Numbered from the stretch's first letter, positions 23,101 to 34,319 are shown. The stretch: DNA of 64,000 bases from Rachycentron canadum (GCA_038496675.1 CM076649.1:19510849-19574848), one strand, 5' to 3'. Program-made: numbers and translations. The notes: generated from the sequence alone by a model not told the origin.

Positions 23101-23545
23101 GCACACAGCGATCTGCATCATCCTCACATCCTCGTAGTAATGCATCTTTATTAGGCTCCCAACATCAGCCCAGGAGACGAGTCTGTGCTATCACTGTCAA
23201 TTAGCAGGGGAGCCACTCGGGGAAACAGCTTGCTTCTCTTTATTAATATCGCCAAACAACCACACGGCACTCGATGTATAGAAAGAGGCTTTCTCTTTAT
23301 TAAAACACACTCAGAGCGGCAGTGCAAACCATACAAGAGGATGTCATCAGGCAGTGTAAGGTGCAGTTGCAAGAGATTTAGGTTTCATTTACTGAGAGAA
23401 ATACAAAAAGGAAAGGGGGGGTGCTTTGCTTTATTCAACACAGGGACAGATATTACATTATCATTTCATCATGGCTTTCTGGCAATATGGCTTTTTCAAT
23501 CAGCAGATACAGACATTATTTATTCATAGATGCATTTTTAAAAGG
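23101..23545. promoter_or_regulatory. Candidate conserved non-coding element
   Basis: Ordinary-complexity DNA follows immediately after the AGG array and contains 'taatgcatctttattagg', 'tgtcaattagcag', 'ctctttattaat' and 'ctctttattaaa'. Frames on both strands are open for 70-114 codons but show no protein pattern. Regulatory function is an inference from composition. Confidence 0.3.
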
Positions 23546-23877
23546 CACACAAGATACAGCATAGCCAATCTCCACAGAGTTGACACAATCAAATATACAT
23601 GAATATAATATTAGTATGAGATGGGGAAGAGGGCGGCCGGTGGATAAATGAAACTTTATTCATATGGAGAACAAGGAGAGGAAATGGTAAAAAAAAAAAA
23701 AAGAAAAAAGAAAAAAAAGGAGTGTAGTGGAGTGGAGGACATTTACTGCACCGCATTTATTCCTCCGCCTGCTCCACATTTATTTCTTCACTGAGATTTC
23801 TATTCGATTTGTCCAAAGCTGCTTCTGTGTGTGTCCGTTTCTGTTAGCCTGAGTGAATCTCTAGTGTTGGTGTTGAG

Positions 23878-23879
<2 letters not shown>

Positions 23880-23929
<50 letters not shown>
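23880..23929. repeat. (TG)n microsatellite, 50 bp
   Basis: Perfect TG array. An A-rich tract at about 23,690-23,718 lies upstream. Confidence 0.97.
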
Positions 23930-23930
<1 letters not shown>

Positions 23931-24742
23931 TCTGGCAGTATATCCTTGCTTTAAGGCAAGTGTCTCTTTAATGAGGCTTTGCAGCAAAAGGAGCACCCTA
24001 GGACTCTTGACGTGCTCTGCATTACAAACACACACTCTCCTGCACCACCTAGACCACTATAGCACATCCTCTCCTCCATCACACACAGACACACACACCC
24101 AGTACCACACAGGTTGATGTGTGTGTATGCAGTGAAGATTGGTGGATTTCCGGAAGAATGAGAGCTTGTCAATGAGAGACAACCTTTCTGAAGCAGTATA
24201 TCTGTCTTTCTCGGGCTCACCCTCTCACACACTCTTTCTCTTGGCCTGTCTTTTCCTTCTTCCTTCTCTCCCTCACACTGCGATACTCTCTGACCTCATG
24301 TTTATGTATCTCACTATGTCGAGCTGTTTGTCAGTGTTACTCTGTCAAAGGTCCTTCCTCCTCCTCTCCATCTCTGCCCTGCTCGTTTCTCGCTGCAGAG
24401 GCCCAGAGATATGAATAACATAAAAAAAAAAAAACTCTGTAGAAGAAGAGGAGGGTAGCATTACGCACGCTCAGACGCTCAGATGCAAATCTAGGTTGCA
24501 GCATGTGTCGTCAGGTGGTGAGACGCACTGAGGATTAACAGGACAGTCAAATAAACTCAACACTTAGCGGCTGATTTCTGTGGATGTTATCATTGGTTTC
24601 AGCCACACTGAGTCAAAGGCCTTTTGTTGGCTTATACAAAATTAGTAGTAAATGTTATGAATCAGTTCAATATGACACAAGTGTATTTGGAGCCTTGATG
24701 AACGAGCAGTTTCCAGAACAGACTCAAGATGCAAGTGTTGTC

Positions 24743-24745
<3 letters not shown>
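23930..24745. other. Unique DNA, no gene
   Basis: It contains pyrimidine-rich DNA (24,200-24,390), an A run near 24,423 and a unique patch near 24,530-24,640. Frames on either strand are not protein-like. Confidence 0.4.

Positions 24746-24818
<73 letters not shown>
24746..24818. repeat. (GT)n microsatellite, 73 bp (longest in the window)
   Basis: Perfect GT array of about 36 units, the longest uninterrupted dinucleotide run here. It lies 20 bp upstream of a TAAT-rich candidate element. Confidence 0.97.
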
Positions 24819-24820
<2 letters not shown>

Positions 24821-24837
24821 TGAAGCTGTGCTTCATT

Positions 24838-24965
24838 GTTTTTCAAGGAGAATGAAGTGTTCAAGAGCAGATCAGCTAATTAGCAGCCCTGCTGAATTGC
24901 TCTTAATGAATGCTATCAGCCTGTAATGAAAAGTATTGTTCTTGAGCACAACTAAATCAAAAGGT
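24838..24965. promoter_or_regulatory. Candidate conserved non-coding element
   Basis: It contains the palindrome GCTAATTAGC (24,875-24,884), 'gctcttaatgaatgc' and 'cctgtaatgaaaag' within 90 bp of unique DNA. Multiple TAAT cores are the typical recognition sequence of homeodomain factors. No conservation test was possible. Confidence 0.4.
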
Positions 24966-24998
24966 GTTTAAAGTGTGCACACATTACAACACATAGCA

Positions 24999-25190
24999 CA
25001 CACACACACACACACATGCACTTCATCAGTTGAGCATTTGGCAAAGAGGTCTCCGATGGTGACTCAACACCATGGTTACAGGGGCTAACACCCCCCCAGA
25101 GAAATCAAACTCTCATTTAGACCACAGCCACTGCTCAATACCCGCTCTGGTATCGACCCGATCAGTGGACGTGTGTGTGTGTGTGTGTAA
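24999..25190. repeat. Short CA and TG microsatellites
   Basis: A CA run at about 24,999-25,016 and a GT run at about 25,170-25,188 flank roughly 150 bp of unique DNA. Confidence 0.85.
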
Positions 25191-25269
25191 GACGAAGATT
25201 AAGAGTGTGAGAGAGCGAACGGGAGGTGGAGCAAGAGGAAGTGAAAAGACTGAGGAGAAGAAGGGAGAG

Positions 25270-25450
25270 AAATTGATTTATCTCCCATTGATGATGGTGA
25301 TTTGGCGTCAGATATGTGGGACACCTGACCTGTTTGCAGCCCCAGGCCAATTAGAATTGTTTTTCTCTGTTCACTTGAAAGCACAGTTCAATACACACCC
25401 ATTTCTTTCAATTTCTAGGGTGCATGGTAAATTTCAAATAGCATTACATT
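25270..25450. promoter_or_regulatory. Candidate conserved non-coding element
   Basis: Unique DNA with 'ttgatttatctcccattgat', 'cctgacctgtttgcag' and 'ccaggccaattagaattg' (a TAATT core). It is embedded between purine-rich and TG-rich sequence. The status is inferred only from composition and motif content. Confidence 0.3.
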
Positions 25451-25499
25451 GGTTAAAAGTGGTGTGTGTGTGTATTTGTTTGTGTGTGTGTTTGCGAAC

Positions 25500-27059
25500 T
25501 CTAATAGCCTGGAGCGGTTGGAGAAGTTGTTAAAGAGTTATGGATTCTGTTAAAGGTGATGAGAAAAATATAGTGTCCATCTCACTGCGCATCTCCTTTA
25601 ACCTTCAGCCCACTAAAACCAAAGACCCCAGGAGAATCTCAGCATCTGAACTGAACATAAATTGGATATTTTTCTGGCAGAGCTTCCACTGACTCCGCTG
25701 CTGGTTTTTAAAATATGTTTAGCACTGAAGACTGTTAAGCAAAACTGCTCCCAAAATCCAAACTGTGGCAGTGAACCAGGTAACTTCTAGTGCGTCCCAG
25801 TAATGAAACTGGTGAATGTTGGAGCCTGCTGTCACTCCAAAACAACTGTGGTGTGGGAATAACCCACTAATTTGTGCAGAGGAGTAAAAACATATAAATA
25901 ATATCGACACAGAAAATAACCACTGCAGCTTTTTTGGAAATTATTTGAAGATCTTTTTTGTGTTTTCCAGTCAGTGGTGAAGGTCAGGCTAAGTACATGA
26001 GGGATTTAAATAAACAGGATTCATTTTTGGTGCTTTTGAGGGTGTATTTGTATTTGCAACACATGTTAAATAGACCTTGAGTATTTTACAAACTCAGAAA
26101 ATTGTCACAAAACATAGTAGATACTGGTGCAAGAAGCTGAGATCCTGAGTCCACATTCCCCATCCCCTTAACAAAAGTGATCCAACACCTATATGTATAT
26201 GTGTATATTGTTAAAGGGACCCTCCAATGATTATGTTCAATATTATGTTCACTTTAGTGGTCAGAGGATTTCTGCAGTCACACCCTCTGTTGTGTGGCCA
26301 TCAGGAGGCAAGGAAGGTCTACTGTAAGATGCGACTGAATTGCATCATGGGAACTGAGGGATCCGGGTTTTTTGGGGTCATCCCATGCAGGGTACTAAAT
26401 CTTGACCTCCGCTGCATCTGTTTTCATCAGTTTTTAATCTGTCCCCAGCTCTGTGGAAGTGGCCCTGCAACATTTCATTTTCTTCAGTTAAACCCTTTAG
26501 TAGCATGTGGTCTATGAAAACCACGTATCTACACCTTTTCATGAGCTCAGAAAAATAGGCATGTTTCCACCTTCATGACAAGCATTGATTGTGATCGTCT
26601 GTTGAGCCTAAGAACAATCTAAACCCATAAGGAGAGGCTTCATCATTAAGATGGTGAGACACAGATTTCACCACCCACTGATTCTGTACACTCACAGGAA
26701 TAAAATCTGGTGGAAATAATTACTATTTTATTTATTAACTGTCCAGTGGAAACTACATGTAATGATTCAGTCTATATAATATCCACTAAAGCAGAATATA
26801 ACCTCCCCCCAGGTTATTAAACCCCCCAAAATACAGAGAATGTGTCCTCAGTGGCCCCAAGGATATTACGAACTTTAGCAAGCAGTAGCTAGAAAAAGCA
26901 GCAGATTGTCCTAAAGCAGTTATTTTTCAGATCTGATGTATGGCTTTTCATTTGTAAGAGGCACATTTTTGTTAAAGCTGTTCCATGTGCAAAAACAAAT
27001 ACACCTCCTCTACCAGCCAAAGTGAAAATGTTGAGGTTTTTACTGTTTGTTGAAATGAA
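25500..27059. other. AT-rich DNA, one possible decayed element
   Basis: Near 26,213 the phrase 'ttaaagggaccctcc' resembles the start of fish non-autonomous elements. A 'taaaccctttag' phrase near 26,487 could be an opposed end, but the similarity is too weak to call. No gene is supported. Confidence 0.35.
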
Positions 27060-27620
27060 ATTCTGGCATCAAAATGTTTGATGGCAGCAAAGATTTTCTA
27101 TGAAATTGAGAAAAAAGTAAAATCCAAAGCAACTCTCTGGACTGAGAGCGGGGCGTTTACCAACACTTTCACAGAGTTCCTCGGCAGCTCGGTCCTAAAT
27201 TTCAATCGGTTATGTCTCGCTGCCATTTGGGGCTGTCAACATGTTAAATTGCCAGGTGCAGCTTTAACAGCGACTTGTAAATAAATTCTACTCAACTTTA
27301 ATTTCATCATTCCTCAGGCATCGAGCGCAGCTCTCGGGGGTGTCAGAAAAGCTTTTCTATCACAAATAGAGTGTTTGGGGTCGGCGGGAGAACATGAACA
27401 GAGATAGGATTGGTTGGGGTTGGGGCTGGGGGGTGAGGGCTGGTAATGAACATGCTGCAGACCCGCGGTTGGCACAGCGGGCTGCAATCTAATCAGAGCT
27501 GCACCTTATTTTCATCTAGACATGGGGGAGAATTGGATATTTAACGGCGGCAGTTTTATCTTCCAATCACACGGCTTAGGTCTGCACCGTGGACACCTTG
27601 TTAAGCGGGTAGATGTGTCC
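27060..27620. promoter_or_regulatory. Candidate conserved non-coding block
   Basis: About 560 bp of unique, balanced-composition DNA with 'ggctgtcaacatgttaaatt', 'ctgcaatctaatcagagctg' and 'cttccaatcacacggc', plus a G-rich segment at 27,415-27,439 that could form a quadruplex. The 68-codon plus-strand frame at 27,078-27,284 lacks splice borders and any motif. Confidence 0.3.
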
Positions 27621-28230
27621 AATCAGCCGGCGTAGGTGGGTTGTCAGCGTGGGTTTGTGCATGTGTGTGACTGAGAGTGTATGGCTACTTTTAGCTGGTT
27701 AGCACTCTCCAATCAGCGCTGTTGGTGTGTCGGCAAGTGGCTCACGTTGGCGTTTGATGTCTGTAAACTGGCACAAATTGGCAATCAGGTGAGGCTGGCA
27801 TGGACGAGGGCCTCGCCTCACAGGGATCCTGACTCCAATTGGCCCCTTCTCTCCTCTCCCGTCCACTCATCCCTCTCTTCCTCCCTCACTGAAGCCATTT
27901 TAACTTGACCCTGACAGGTGCTCCTGGCAAAACCCATTACAGTCTCAATTACACTGTACGTCCCTCCTCCCCGTCCTCATCCGCTCATTTTTTACCTTCT
28001 CTCCTGGCATTCGTTTCCCCCGTTCCCTCCTCTGAAGCTCCGGGACTGGTGGGAGCTCTAAGCGGTTGACATTGGTGCTTCCCTCCTGACTTTATCAGCA
28101 GCCAGTCAGTGCTCTGCATCTCAGTTCTCCTAATTAGCCATAGTGGGACCATCACTTTCCTCTTCATTGGGAAAACAGAACAGATGCGGGTGAGGGAAGG
28201 AAGAGTAATGAAGAGACAAGAGTCTGATAC
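27621..28230. other. Unique DNA with pyrimidine tracts, no gene
   Basis: Several repeats of the phrase 'ccaatcag' (near 27,619 and 27,710) and pyrimidine-rich DNA at 27,840-27,885 and 27,960-28,030. A minus-strand frame at 27,985-28,293 ends near an AAG|GTAAAA donor-like site but has a poor acceptor. Confidence 0.35.
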
Positions 28231-28431
28231 CTGAGATGAGTTGCTGATGGGAGAATGAGCTGTGTGCGTGGAGGGTTCTACTCCCTGGAGCAAGGCACAT
28301 ACACTGCATAGGTCCGTAGATGCTCAGGTCAGGTAGCGAGCGTTCACCGCTGCTGCCTCCATGGAAGTCGATGCCAACCCTGCTGCCAAGGTAGGTGGCA
28401 GTGTCAAGATGAGACAGGGCAGCTTCAAAGT
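28231..28431 (-). CDS. Candidate internal exon (201 bp), unknown gene
   Basis: On the minus strand an AG (after ttgttc) precedes 201 bases open in one frame and closed by a CAG|GTATCA donor (phase 1-1). The peptide includes FEAALSHLDTATYLGSRVG and PDLSIYGPMQ. It looks protein-like, but I cannot name it. The acceptor pyrimidine tract is weak. The plus strand also contains 'ccctggagcaaggcac', a phrase common in fish SINEs, so a chance frame in old repeat DNA is a serious alternative. Confidence 0.2.
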
Positions 28432-28502
28432 CTGAACAACTGTTAGCCAATAAACAATGATTATGCCTTTTCAACTAAATGTCCACTTACTGGCTGTTTT
28501 TT

Positions 28503-28627
28503 AGCATCTCAGTCTTCATCAGTTGAAGGCAGTTGCTCAATTCTTATAAAGGTCTGCTTTGATTTATGGAGCACAAAACTAAAAGACGCTTCACTATAAA
28601 ATCTACTGATGAAGACCATGAGATGCC
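28503..28627. repeat. Imperfect inverted repeat, about 20-bp arms
   Basis: The left arm 'agcatctcagtcttcatcag' (from 28,503) is the near reverse complement of the right arm 'ctgatgaagaccatgagatg' (28,606-28,625), with a loop of about 80 bases. It could be a foldback or MITE remnant, or a hairpin in RNA. Confidence 0.55.
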
Positions 28628-28864
28628 TTCATCAGAGTTTATTCATTTTTTAAACTATTATTCCTGGGAGTCAGGTTTATCAGCAACTGAAAGCATCTAA
28701 ACTTTGACTAACTTTGCAAAATACAAGTTGCGATTTGCAACACGAGATCATTTTGTTCCGGTTGTATGTGGCTGTATTTGTGGTCAGATGAAGGGAGTTT
28801 CATTTCCTTGAGCAAGGCATGGTCGGGGTTAGTAGGGCTGGCCATCACGCTGCCCGCTGACTTA
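28628..28864. other. Unique DNA, nothing recognised
   Basis: Unique sequence between the inverted repeat and a dispersed repeat. No gene is supported. Confidence 0.35.
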
Positions 28865-29050
28865 AAAGAAGTTTGACATTTGGGGAAATACAGTCATTGG
28901 TTTTCATACCGAGGGGCCTTTCTTCTTCTTGTCTTTATGCTAAGCTAATCAATGTCAGCTTCCCAGACTAAACAGAGAGAATCAAGAGTGGTTTTGTTCT
29001 TCACATCTAAAGCAAATGTCAGTGTCTTAAGAATGGACTGCTCCTTTAAA
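28865..29050 (+). repeat. Diverged teleost dispersed repeat ('gacatttggggaaatac' type)
   Basis: It begins 'gtttgacatttggggaaata' and contains 'ctttatgctaagctaatcaa'. It matches my memory of a common fish repeat beginning 'ttgacattttgggaaatacg' and carrying 'gcttagcataaagactgg'. The copy is shortened and diverged. Confidence 0.5.
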
Positions 29051-29575
29051 CTGAGGACAGACTTCAGAGGTAAGAGCAAGGCTCCACCATTAGAGTCCAT
29101 CGTCTACTGGGAGGATCATTCATAGTATGAATTTATGTATGGACTCATTATACAGCACAGAGCCTTGGATAGAATGGAATATATGAATATTATAATATTA
29201 TCTAATGTGGCTGTGGTTCAGTATCTCCTCACTTCTCCCTCTTTCTCTGCCCTGCTCCTTCTCCTTTGTCTTTCCAGCGGTTTGCCATCTTTTCTCACCA
29301 TTTGCTCCATCTCTCCTGGCGTCCTTGTTCCCATCACACCCTCCCCTCTCCATCTCCGGCAGGTGTGCGTGTGTGAAGTGGGGGAGAGAAGGGAAATGGG
29401 GGTGTTTGGCAGGGTGGGGTGGGGGTTTGAGGTGTGGAAGGAGAGTGAGAGGTACAGGGAGCAGCGAGTGATGAATCTCCCTGCTGTCTGTAACACTCTC
29501 CGCTTCATCGGCTCTTCCCTTGTTTCTGACCCAAATCTAATGCGACAGGACTCGTTTTCACTGTCCCCACCCACA
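29051..29575. other. Unique DNA with C/T- and G-rich tracts
   Basis: Pyrimidine-rich DNA (about 29,220-29,360) is followed by G-rich DNA (about 29,375-29,455). Long frames on both strands reflect these biased tracts and are not genes. Confidence 0.4.
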
Positions 29576-29577
29576 CA

Positions 29578-29603
29578 CCCACACACACACACACACACAC
29601 ACA
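29578..29603. repeat. (CA)n microsatellite
   Basis: CA array of about 12 units within C-rich DNA; a short GT run follows at about 29,808-29,832 and a T run at about 29,949-29,963. Confidence 0.9.
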
Positions 29604-29839
29604 TCCTCCCACCTCCCCTCCCCGCTATTGCAGGAGTCGTGCACCACCCCTCTATTTTTAGCTGTTTGTCCTTGAGTTACAATCCCTGAAAATTGCCATG
29701 ATCCATAAAGGACTGGGTTGTGGTGCTTGAGGGAAAACACACACCCACCCCTGCCAACACCATTTCCCTCCAGCCCCCTCACTCTCCCCACCTTATCACC
29801 TCCGGAGTGTGTGTGCGTGTGTGTGTGTGTGAGCAACAA

Positions 29840-29945
29840 ATCGTTACCAATTTCAAGTCTTTCGCCATTACTGGAGCGAATATTCCTCTCATTAAAGAGG
29901 TGAAATGGAGGGAGCGTTAAACGAGAATAATGCCGACAGATCGGG
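29840..29945. promoter_or_regulatory. Candidate conserved non-coding element
   Basis: About 100 bp of balanced unique DNA between a GT microsatellite and a T run, including 'tcgccattactggagcgaat', 'ctctcattaaagaggtg' and 'gcgttaaacgagaataatg'. The sharp contrast with the simple repeats on both sides suggests a preserved island. Confidence 0.35.
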
Positions 29946-30620
29946 CTGTTTTTTTTTTTTTTTCTTCTCTGCCACCCCCCATCACACACACAGAAACACA
30001 CACACACGCACACACTCATCCCCCGCCTCAGAAAGTTATCCACTGTAGCCAATTAGCATGACTGCTCTGTCTAGCATTAGCCCCCCTCTTCCATATCCAA
30101 CACTCGCTCTCATTACCGTCTTTCTCTCTCTTCCACTCCAACCCTCCTCCGGCCCCTCCTCTCATTCTCTCTCTTTCTCATTAGGGCTGCGCCGTAACAC
30201 AGTGAATCATAATAGGTGCTCTACACTGTGAAATGGCTTTAGCTTTGTCTCATTTCACTGCTTGTAGTAGGAGAATGAGCAAACACACAATCTATTCCAC
30301 GCAGGCACAGGCACACACCAACAGACACAATCAGGGCCGTCCATTAATCTGTCGTAAAGCAGCTTTTTGCCCGCCTGAAGAAATCCCTGATATTCAGAGT
30401 CAGAGAAAGAGAGAGCTGGGGCTAATCTATGGGAGCTGTCATGCAAGGCCGTGTACTATTCACTGATAATAAACAGATGAACCCGATGAAGAAGAGGAGT
30501 TTGGGGAAGAATGTGAAAGACGAGGATAGAGACGGTGGAAGGAAAGGAATGAATGAGGTGGAAGGCCGAAACGTAGATGGAGGGGAGCAAGAAGATGGAT
30601 GAGCGGACGTGAGGTGTTGC

Positions 30621-30642
30621 GGGGTGGGGTGGGGTGGGGGGG
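30621..30642 (+). other. G-quadruplex motif next to the assembly gap
   Basis: Three G4 tracts separated by single T residues are followed by a run of six or more G residues. This fits the canonical G-quadruplex rule with one-base loops, which are the most stable type. It lies 24 bp left of the N run and may have contributed to sequencing failure. Confidence 0.85.
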
Positions 30643-31064
30643 TGGAAGTGAAGTGTGGCGACGGTGNNNNNNNNNNNNNNNNNNNNNNNNNNNNNNNNNN
30701 NNNNNNNNNNNNNNNNNNNNNNNNNNNNNNNNNNNNNNNNNNNNNNNNNNNNNNNNNNNNNNNNNNNNNNNNNNNNNNNNNNNNNNNNNNNNNNNNNNNN
30801 NNNNNNNNNNNNNNNNNNNNNNNNNNNNNNNNNNNNNNNNNNNNNNNNNNNNNNNNNNNNNNNNNNNNNNNNNNNNNNNNNNNNNNNNNNNNNNNNNNNN
30901 NNNNNNNNNNNNNNNNNNNNNNNNNNNNNNNNNNNNNNNNNNNNNNNNNNNNNNNNNNNNNNNNNNNNNNNNNNNNNNNNNNNNNNNNNNNNNNNNNNNN
31001 NNNNNNNNNNNNNNNNNNNNNNNNNNNNNNNNNAGACAGGTGGAAGTGAAGTGTGGCGACGGTG
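30641..31064. repeat. Probable tandem repeat spanning an assembly gap
   Basis: The 26 bases at 30,641-30,666, immediately left of the Ns, recur exactly at 31,039-31,064, just right of them. The 367 Ns (30,667-31,033) therefore probably replace a tandem repeat, or the two contig ends overlap in a duplicated unit. All frames crossing the Ns are meaningless. Confidence 0.75.
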
Positions 31065-31199
31065 GAAGGGGGGTGGGGGGTGGAGACGGCGGCACCGAGG
31101 CATATTCTAAGCCCTGAATGTAAATATGCGTGAGGGGATTATCACAGAGTGCCAGGCGGCGCTTTTGGGGCTTTGTTTCCGTGACACCGTGACGTTGGC

Positions 31200-31525
31200 T
31201 TTGTTTCCCTGACAGCAGACGTGTGTGTCTCTGTGTGTGTATGTCATTGTGTGTGTTTGTGTGTGACATCCAGGCATCTGTTTCCTCCTGGAAAAGGTTA
31301 ATTACATCTCCACTGCCTGACTGGACGTGCCATGCATAATCACACACGCTAATGAGACCTGTGTGTGTGTGTTTGTGTGCGTCTTTTTCTTTGTGTCTCC
31401 ATGTGCATTCTGAAAAGCCAGCTCTATAGCAGCTGAATAGATATCTTAACCACTTGTTTCAGGTTTGAAAGTCTATTGTTGCAGCCGGCAACAAAGATAG
31501 ACACACACACACACACACATGCGCT
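31200..31525. repeat. TG-rich DNA and short (CA)n
   Basis: Degenerate TG repeats (31,220-31,265 and 31,360-31,380) and a CA run at about 31,501-31,519 flank unique patches such as 'aaggttaattacatctcc' and 'catgcataatcacacacg'. Confidence 0.75.
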
Positions 31526-31559
31526 CATGGAGTCGCACACTCGTACAGGTGACAGCTGG

Positions 31560-31690
31560 AGGCGTGCTGCAGTGGCATTTACGGACAGACACCCCACTCC
31601 CACCAGGGGACATTAATTGATGGGTCTGCTTCGGCATGTGTGTTTGTAATTACTTGTCTGCCCGTTAATGAGACAGAGACACTACGGCAT
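31560..31690. promoter_or_regulatory. Candidate conserved non-coding element
   Basis: Unique DNA with 'gggacattaattgatggg', 'gtttgtaattacttgtctg' and 'cccgttaatgagacag', i.e. three TAAT-type cores in about 70 bp. The inference is from motif density. Confidence 0.35.
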
Positions 31691-32671
31691 CAGAGAGGGA
31701 ACTTCTCACAGACACTGTTGCTCATACTGACCCTTGACTCCTATCTTCACACTCCAGCTAAGCTGCTGATTGGACAGCTGCTCGGCTTTAGATCAGGCCC
31801 AGCTCAGCGTGAAAAGCGAGATTGGGCTCCAGCCCTCCATGGGTGACTTTGGAAATTACTATACACTTTCTCACTTGGCTGAAGTTTTCACTAAGATGAT
31901 CTGACACACGCAGGTACTGGAGGTGAGGAGGTGCAGAGCTCTGCCGAGCGTTGGCTCCAACTCAGCCTCCGTGTAGGAGCTGCCATCAAGGAGGAGAAGG
32001 GGGAACGGTGGTGTGAGAGGTGTGACTGAGAGAAATAATGGATTTTCTAGAGCCTGTTGCCTCTTCATACCTTATACAGCTCACCAGTTATGGCAAGAAA
32101 TCAAACGGATACGAAATCTGGGATCACATCAGCAGAAGCAAAGTTCTCAGTCAGCTCAGCTGCCAAGGGAAAATTAGAGTGCCGCAGAAATGGGTAATGG
32201 AGATGAGCTAAGAGTTCACAGGCTTTTTTTTCTTCTTCATCAGTCTGATTCATCTTGAGAAATATGGCTCAAAACAGCTCTGTGGTTGTTGCCTTAAGGA
32301 ATTAGGAAGTTTAAAATGTATAAAAGTAGTAAAACCTGAAGCCTTAGTCATGGATACTGTTGCACAATATCCGGTTCAAGGATTTCACTGAGTTAGACCA
32401 GAGTTAATCAAAAATGCCAAATTGGAAAATGCTATTTAAAAGCCTGTGGACAGCACCTGTTACAGTATCTTCATTACATAACATCAGACAGTACTGAGCA
32501 CAGTAACCTGGGCAGCACAGTCCAGTCTGTTAAAGGATAAAAAGTTGGGGTGGAGAGCATGGCCGACAGCACCGCCATCACACCTCTGTCTCCCGATCCC
32601 TCCAACGCTCCACCTCCTCACCCTCCTCTTCCTCCACTGGCTCCTTTTTCTTCTTCTTCCGTCTGCGGCAG
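31691..32671. other. Unique DNA, no gene
   Basis: AT-balanced DNA ending in a long pyrimidine-rich stretch (32,581-32,660), which could serve as the acceptor tract of the exon candidate that follows. Confidence 0.35.
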
Positions 32672-32757
32672 AAGCCGTTAAGGCCACAGAAGCAGGCCCA
32701 GGTGAAGGGCATGGTCTATCTGATGCACAGCATCCACGAAAACCTGCAGGGGGAGAA
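32672..32757 (+). CDS. Candidate internal exon (86 bp), unknown gene
   Basis: A long C/T-rich tract ending 'tcttccgtctgcggcag' is a strong acceptor, and GAGAA|GTGAGG is a fair donor. In the frame starting at the first base the peptide contains QAQVKGMVYLMHSIHENLQG, which has natural-looking composition. A second frame is also open. A further acceptor-like site ends at 33,086 ('cgtgctgtgcag'); joined there, the frame reads NGDVPPGTIQASF and stops after about 20 codons. I do not recognise the protein. This is the best exon candidate of the window, but it is unproven. Confidence 0.3.
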
Positions 32758-34126
32758 GTGAGGGAGGGAGGGAGGCAAGGAGGAGAGGGGAGGTGTTATA
32801 TTATTTCTCCTTCATCTGGCAATCTGCCAAGACATCACAGTGCTCATTGGGAGTTTTCGCCCAACAAGTCCTTTGAACACATAGATATCTGGAATCAAAG
32901 GAGATGGGGGTTTTCATTCTTTCATGCCTGCTGAGGCAAAGTGAGTTTTCTGATGAGAAGTTTTAACTGAACTCTGTGATGAAGAGATTTCCCCTCATTT
33001 AGCTTAATGTGATTCCCCTACAGTTTGCCTGAAGGACTTTAAGATATAATAGCAGGAGGAGCAACTAGTTTCCTTTTCGTGCTGTGCAGTGGAGACGTTC
33101 CTCCCGGCACAATACAAGCATCTTTTCAGGAGCGTTGCGCACATTGGGAAACTACCTGACAGACAGGATTTTTATCAGTCCACAAGTCTGAGACCATTTT
33201 CCCATTCAAGTCAGTCAGTTGGGGCAGTTGTGAGGGAACAGCAGCTCTGTAGCATTGGCATCAATTACGCCACGCTACCTCAGTGCCATCTTCTTTATCT
33301 TGAGATTCATATTCTTTGTCAGTTTTCCCTACATGAGATAAATACTGAACTGCTTAGTCTGTTAAGACAACCCTCTTACCAGCTAGTTAGCTAAAGGTTC
33401 TAAGCAGCTAGCAACGATAGGCCACATACGGAAAAACCTGATTTGCAATGATGATTCATCAACAGATGAAAAAGTTTTATATGTGCATTTTTGTATATTT
33501 CATGGGGATGTAGTTTTATTCTAATGAATGTTTATTGACTTAGAAGCATAGATGTGGGCTTGTTGAGCTAATGATCACTTTTATAAGCACAACCTTCTGA
33601 AAAGTCAAGCTTGGTTCATGACATTGGTTTAGAGGATGGCTGCAAATGCTACGATATCGATGAGCCACAGCCGTCTTTGCAACGGAGGAGAAACCAGAAC
33701 CAGAGTTCAACCAATCCAAATATCTCATTGGTTCTCTCATATGCACAAAAGAACATGACATTTACTCCAGGAATCCAGGAAACATCTTCAACTGAGGAGT
33801 GGAGGGAGTCACCATGGGCATAAGAATGTGTTGTTGTGAATGTGTTGGTGTTCAAAACTGAAGGCTACAAGGCCAGAAATGTATTCGTCAACCACTGGCC
33901 TTCAAATCATCTGAGATATACCATTATTTCTATCAAATACAGGCGTATAACTGGTAAAGTGGAGTAATCCAGTAAATATGTATCTGACAGATGTCGATAT
34001 AATCCTCAAGGCAACGTGTGTGTGTGTCTGTCTACGCTGTCTACACGCCTTTCACCTCTCTGCGGTTCTCATGGAAAGAAACTCAATGCAGAGAAAGTTA
34101 CTGAGGTTCAGTCAATAGGTCAGCCG
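32758..34126. other. Unique DNA, possible terminal exon only
   Basis: Contains the possible downstream exon beginning at 33,087. Nothing else is recognised; a short TG run lies near 34,016-34,028. Confidence 0.3.
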
Positions 34127-34132
34127 CCCCCC

Positions 34133-34163
<31 letters not shown>

Positions 34164-34169
34164 ACACAC
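34127..34169. repeat. Poly(C) run fused to (CA)n
   Basis: About 23 C residues run directly into 10 CA units. The same arrangement occurs at 39,323-39,386. Confidence 0.95.
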
Positions 34170-34318
34170 TGCAGTAAAGATTGGTATGGCAGCATATTGA
34201 GTGCTGTCACTCAGGGAGGAGAATAACTACTTTACCATTAGACTTCCTCTCACATTTTTCTTCACATCCATATTTGTGCCTCAATCACTCTCTCTTTCTT
34301 CCACTCTTGCTCTCTCTT

Positions 34319-34319
<1 letters not shown>

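Noticed and set aside
26213..26490. Possible MITE with 'ttaaaggg' ends
   Set aside because: The opposed end is too short and dissimilar; no second copy in the window.
30456..31347. Long open frames of 146-295 codons crossing the N run
   Set aside because: Most of each frame is undetermined sequence; the readable ends are low-complexity. They are artefacts of the gap.
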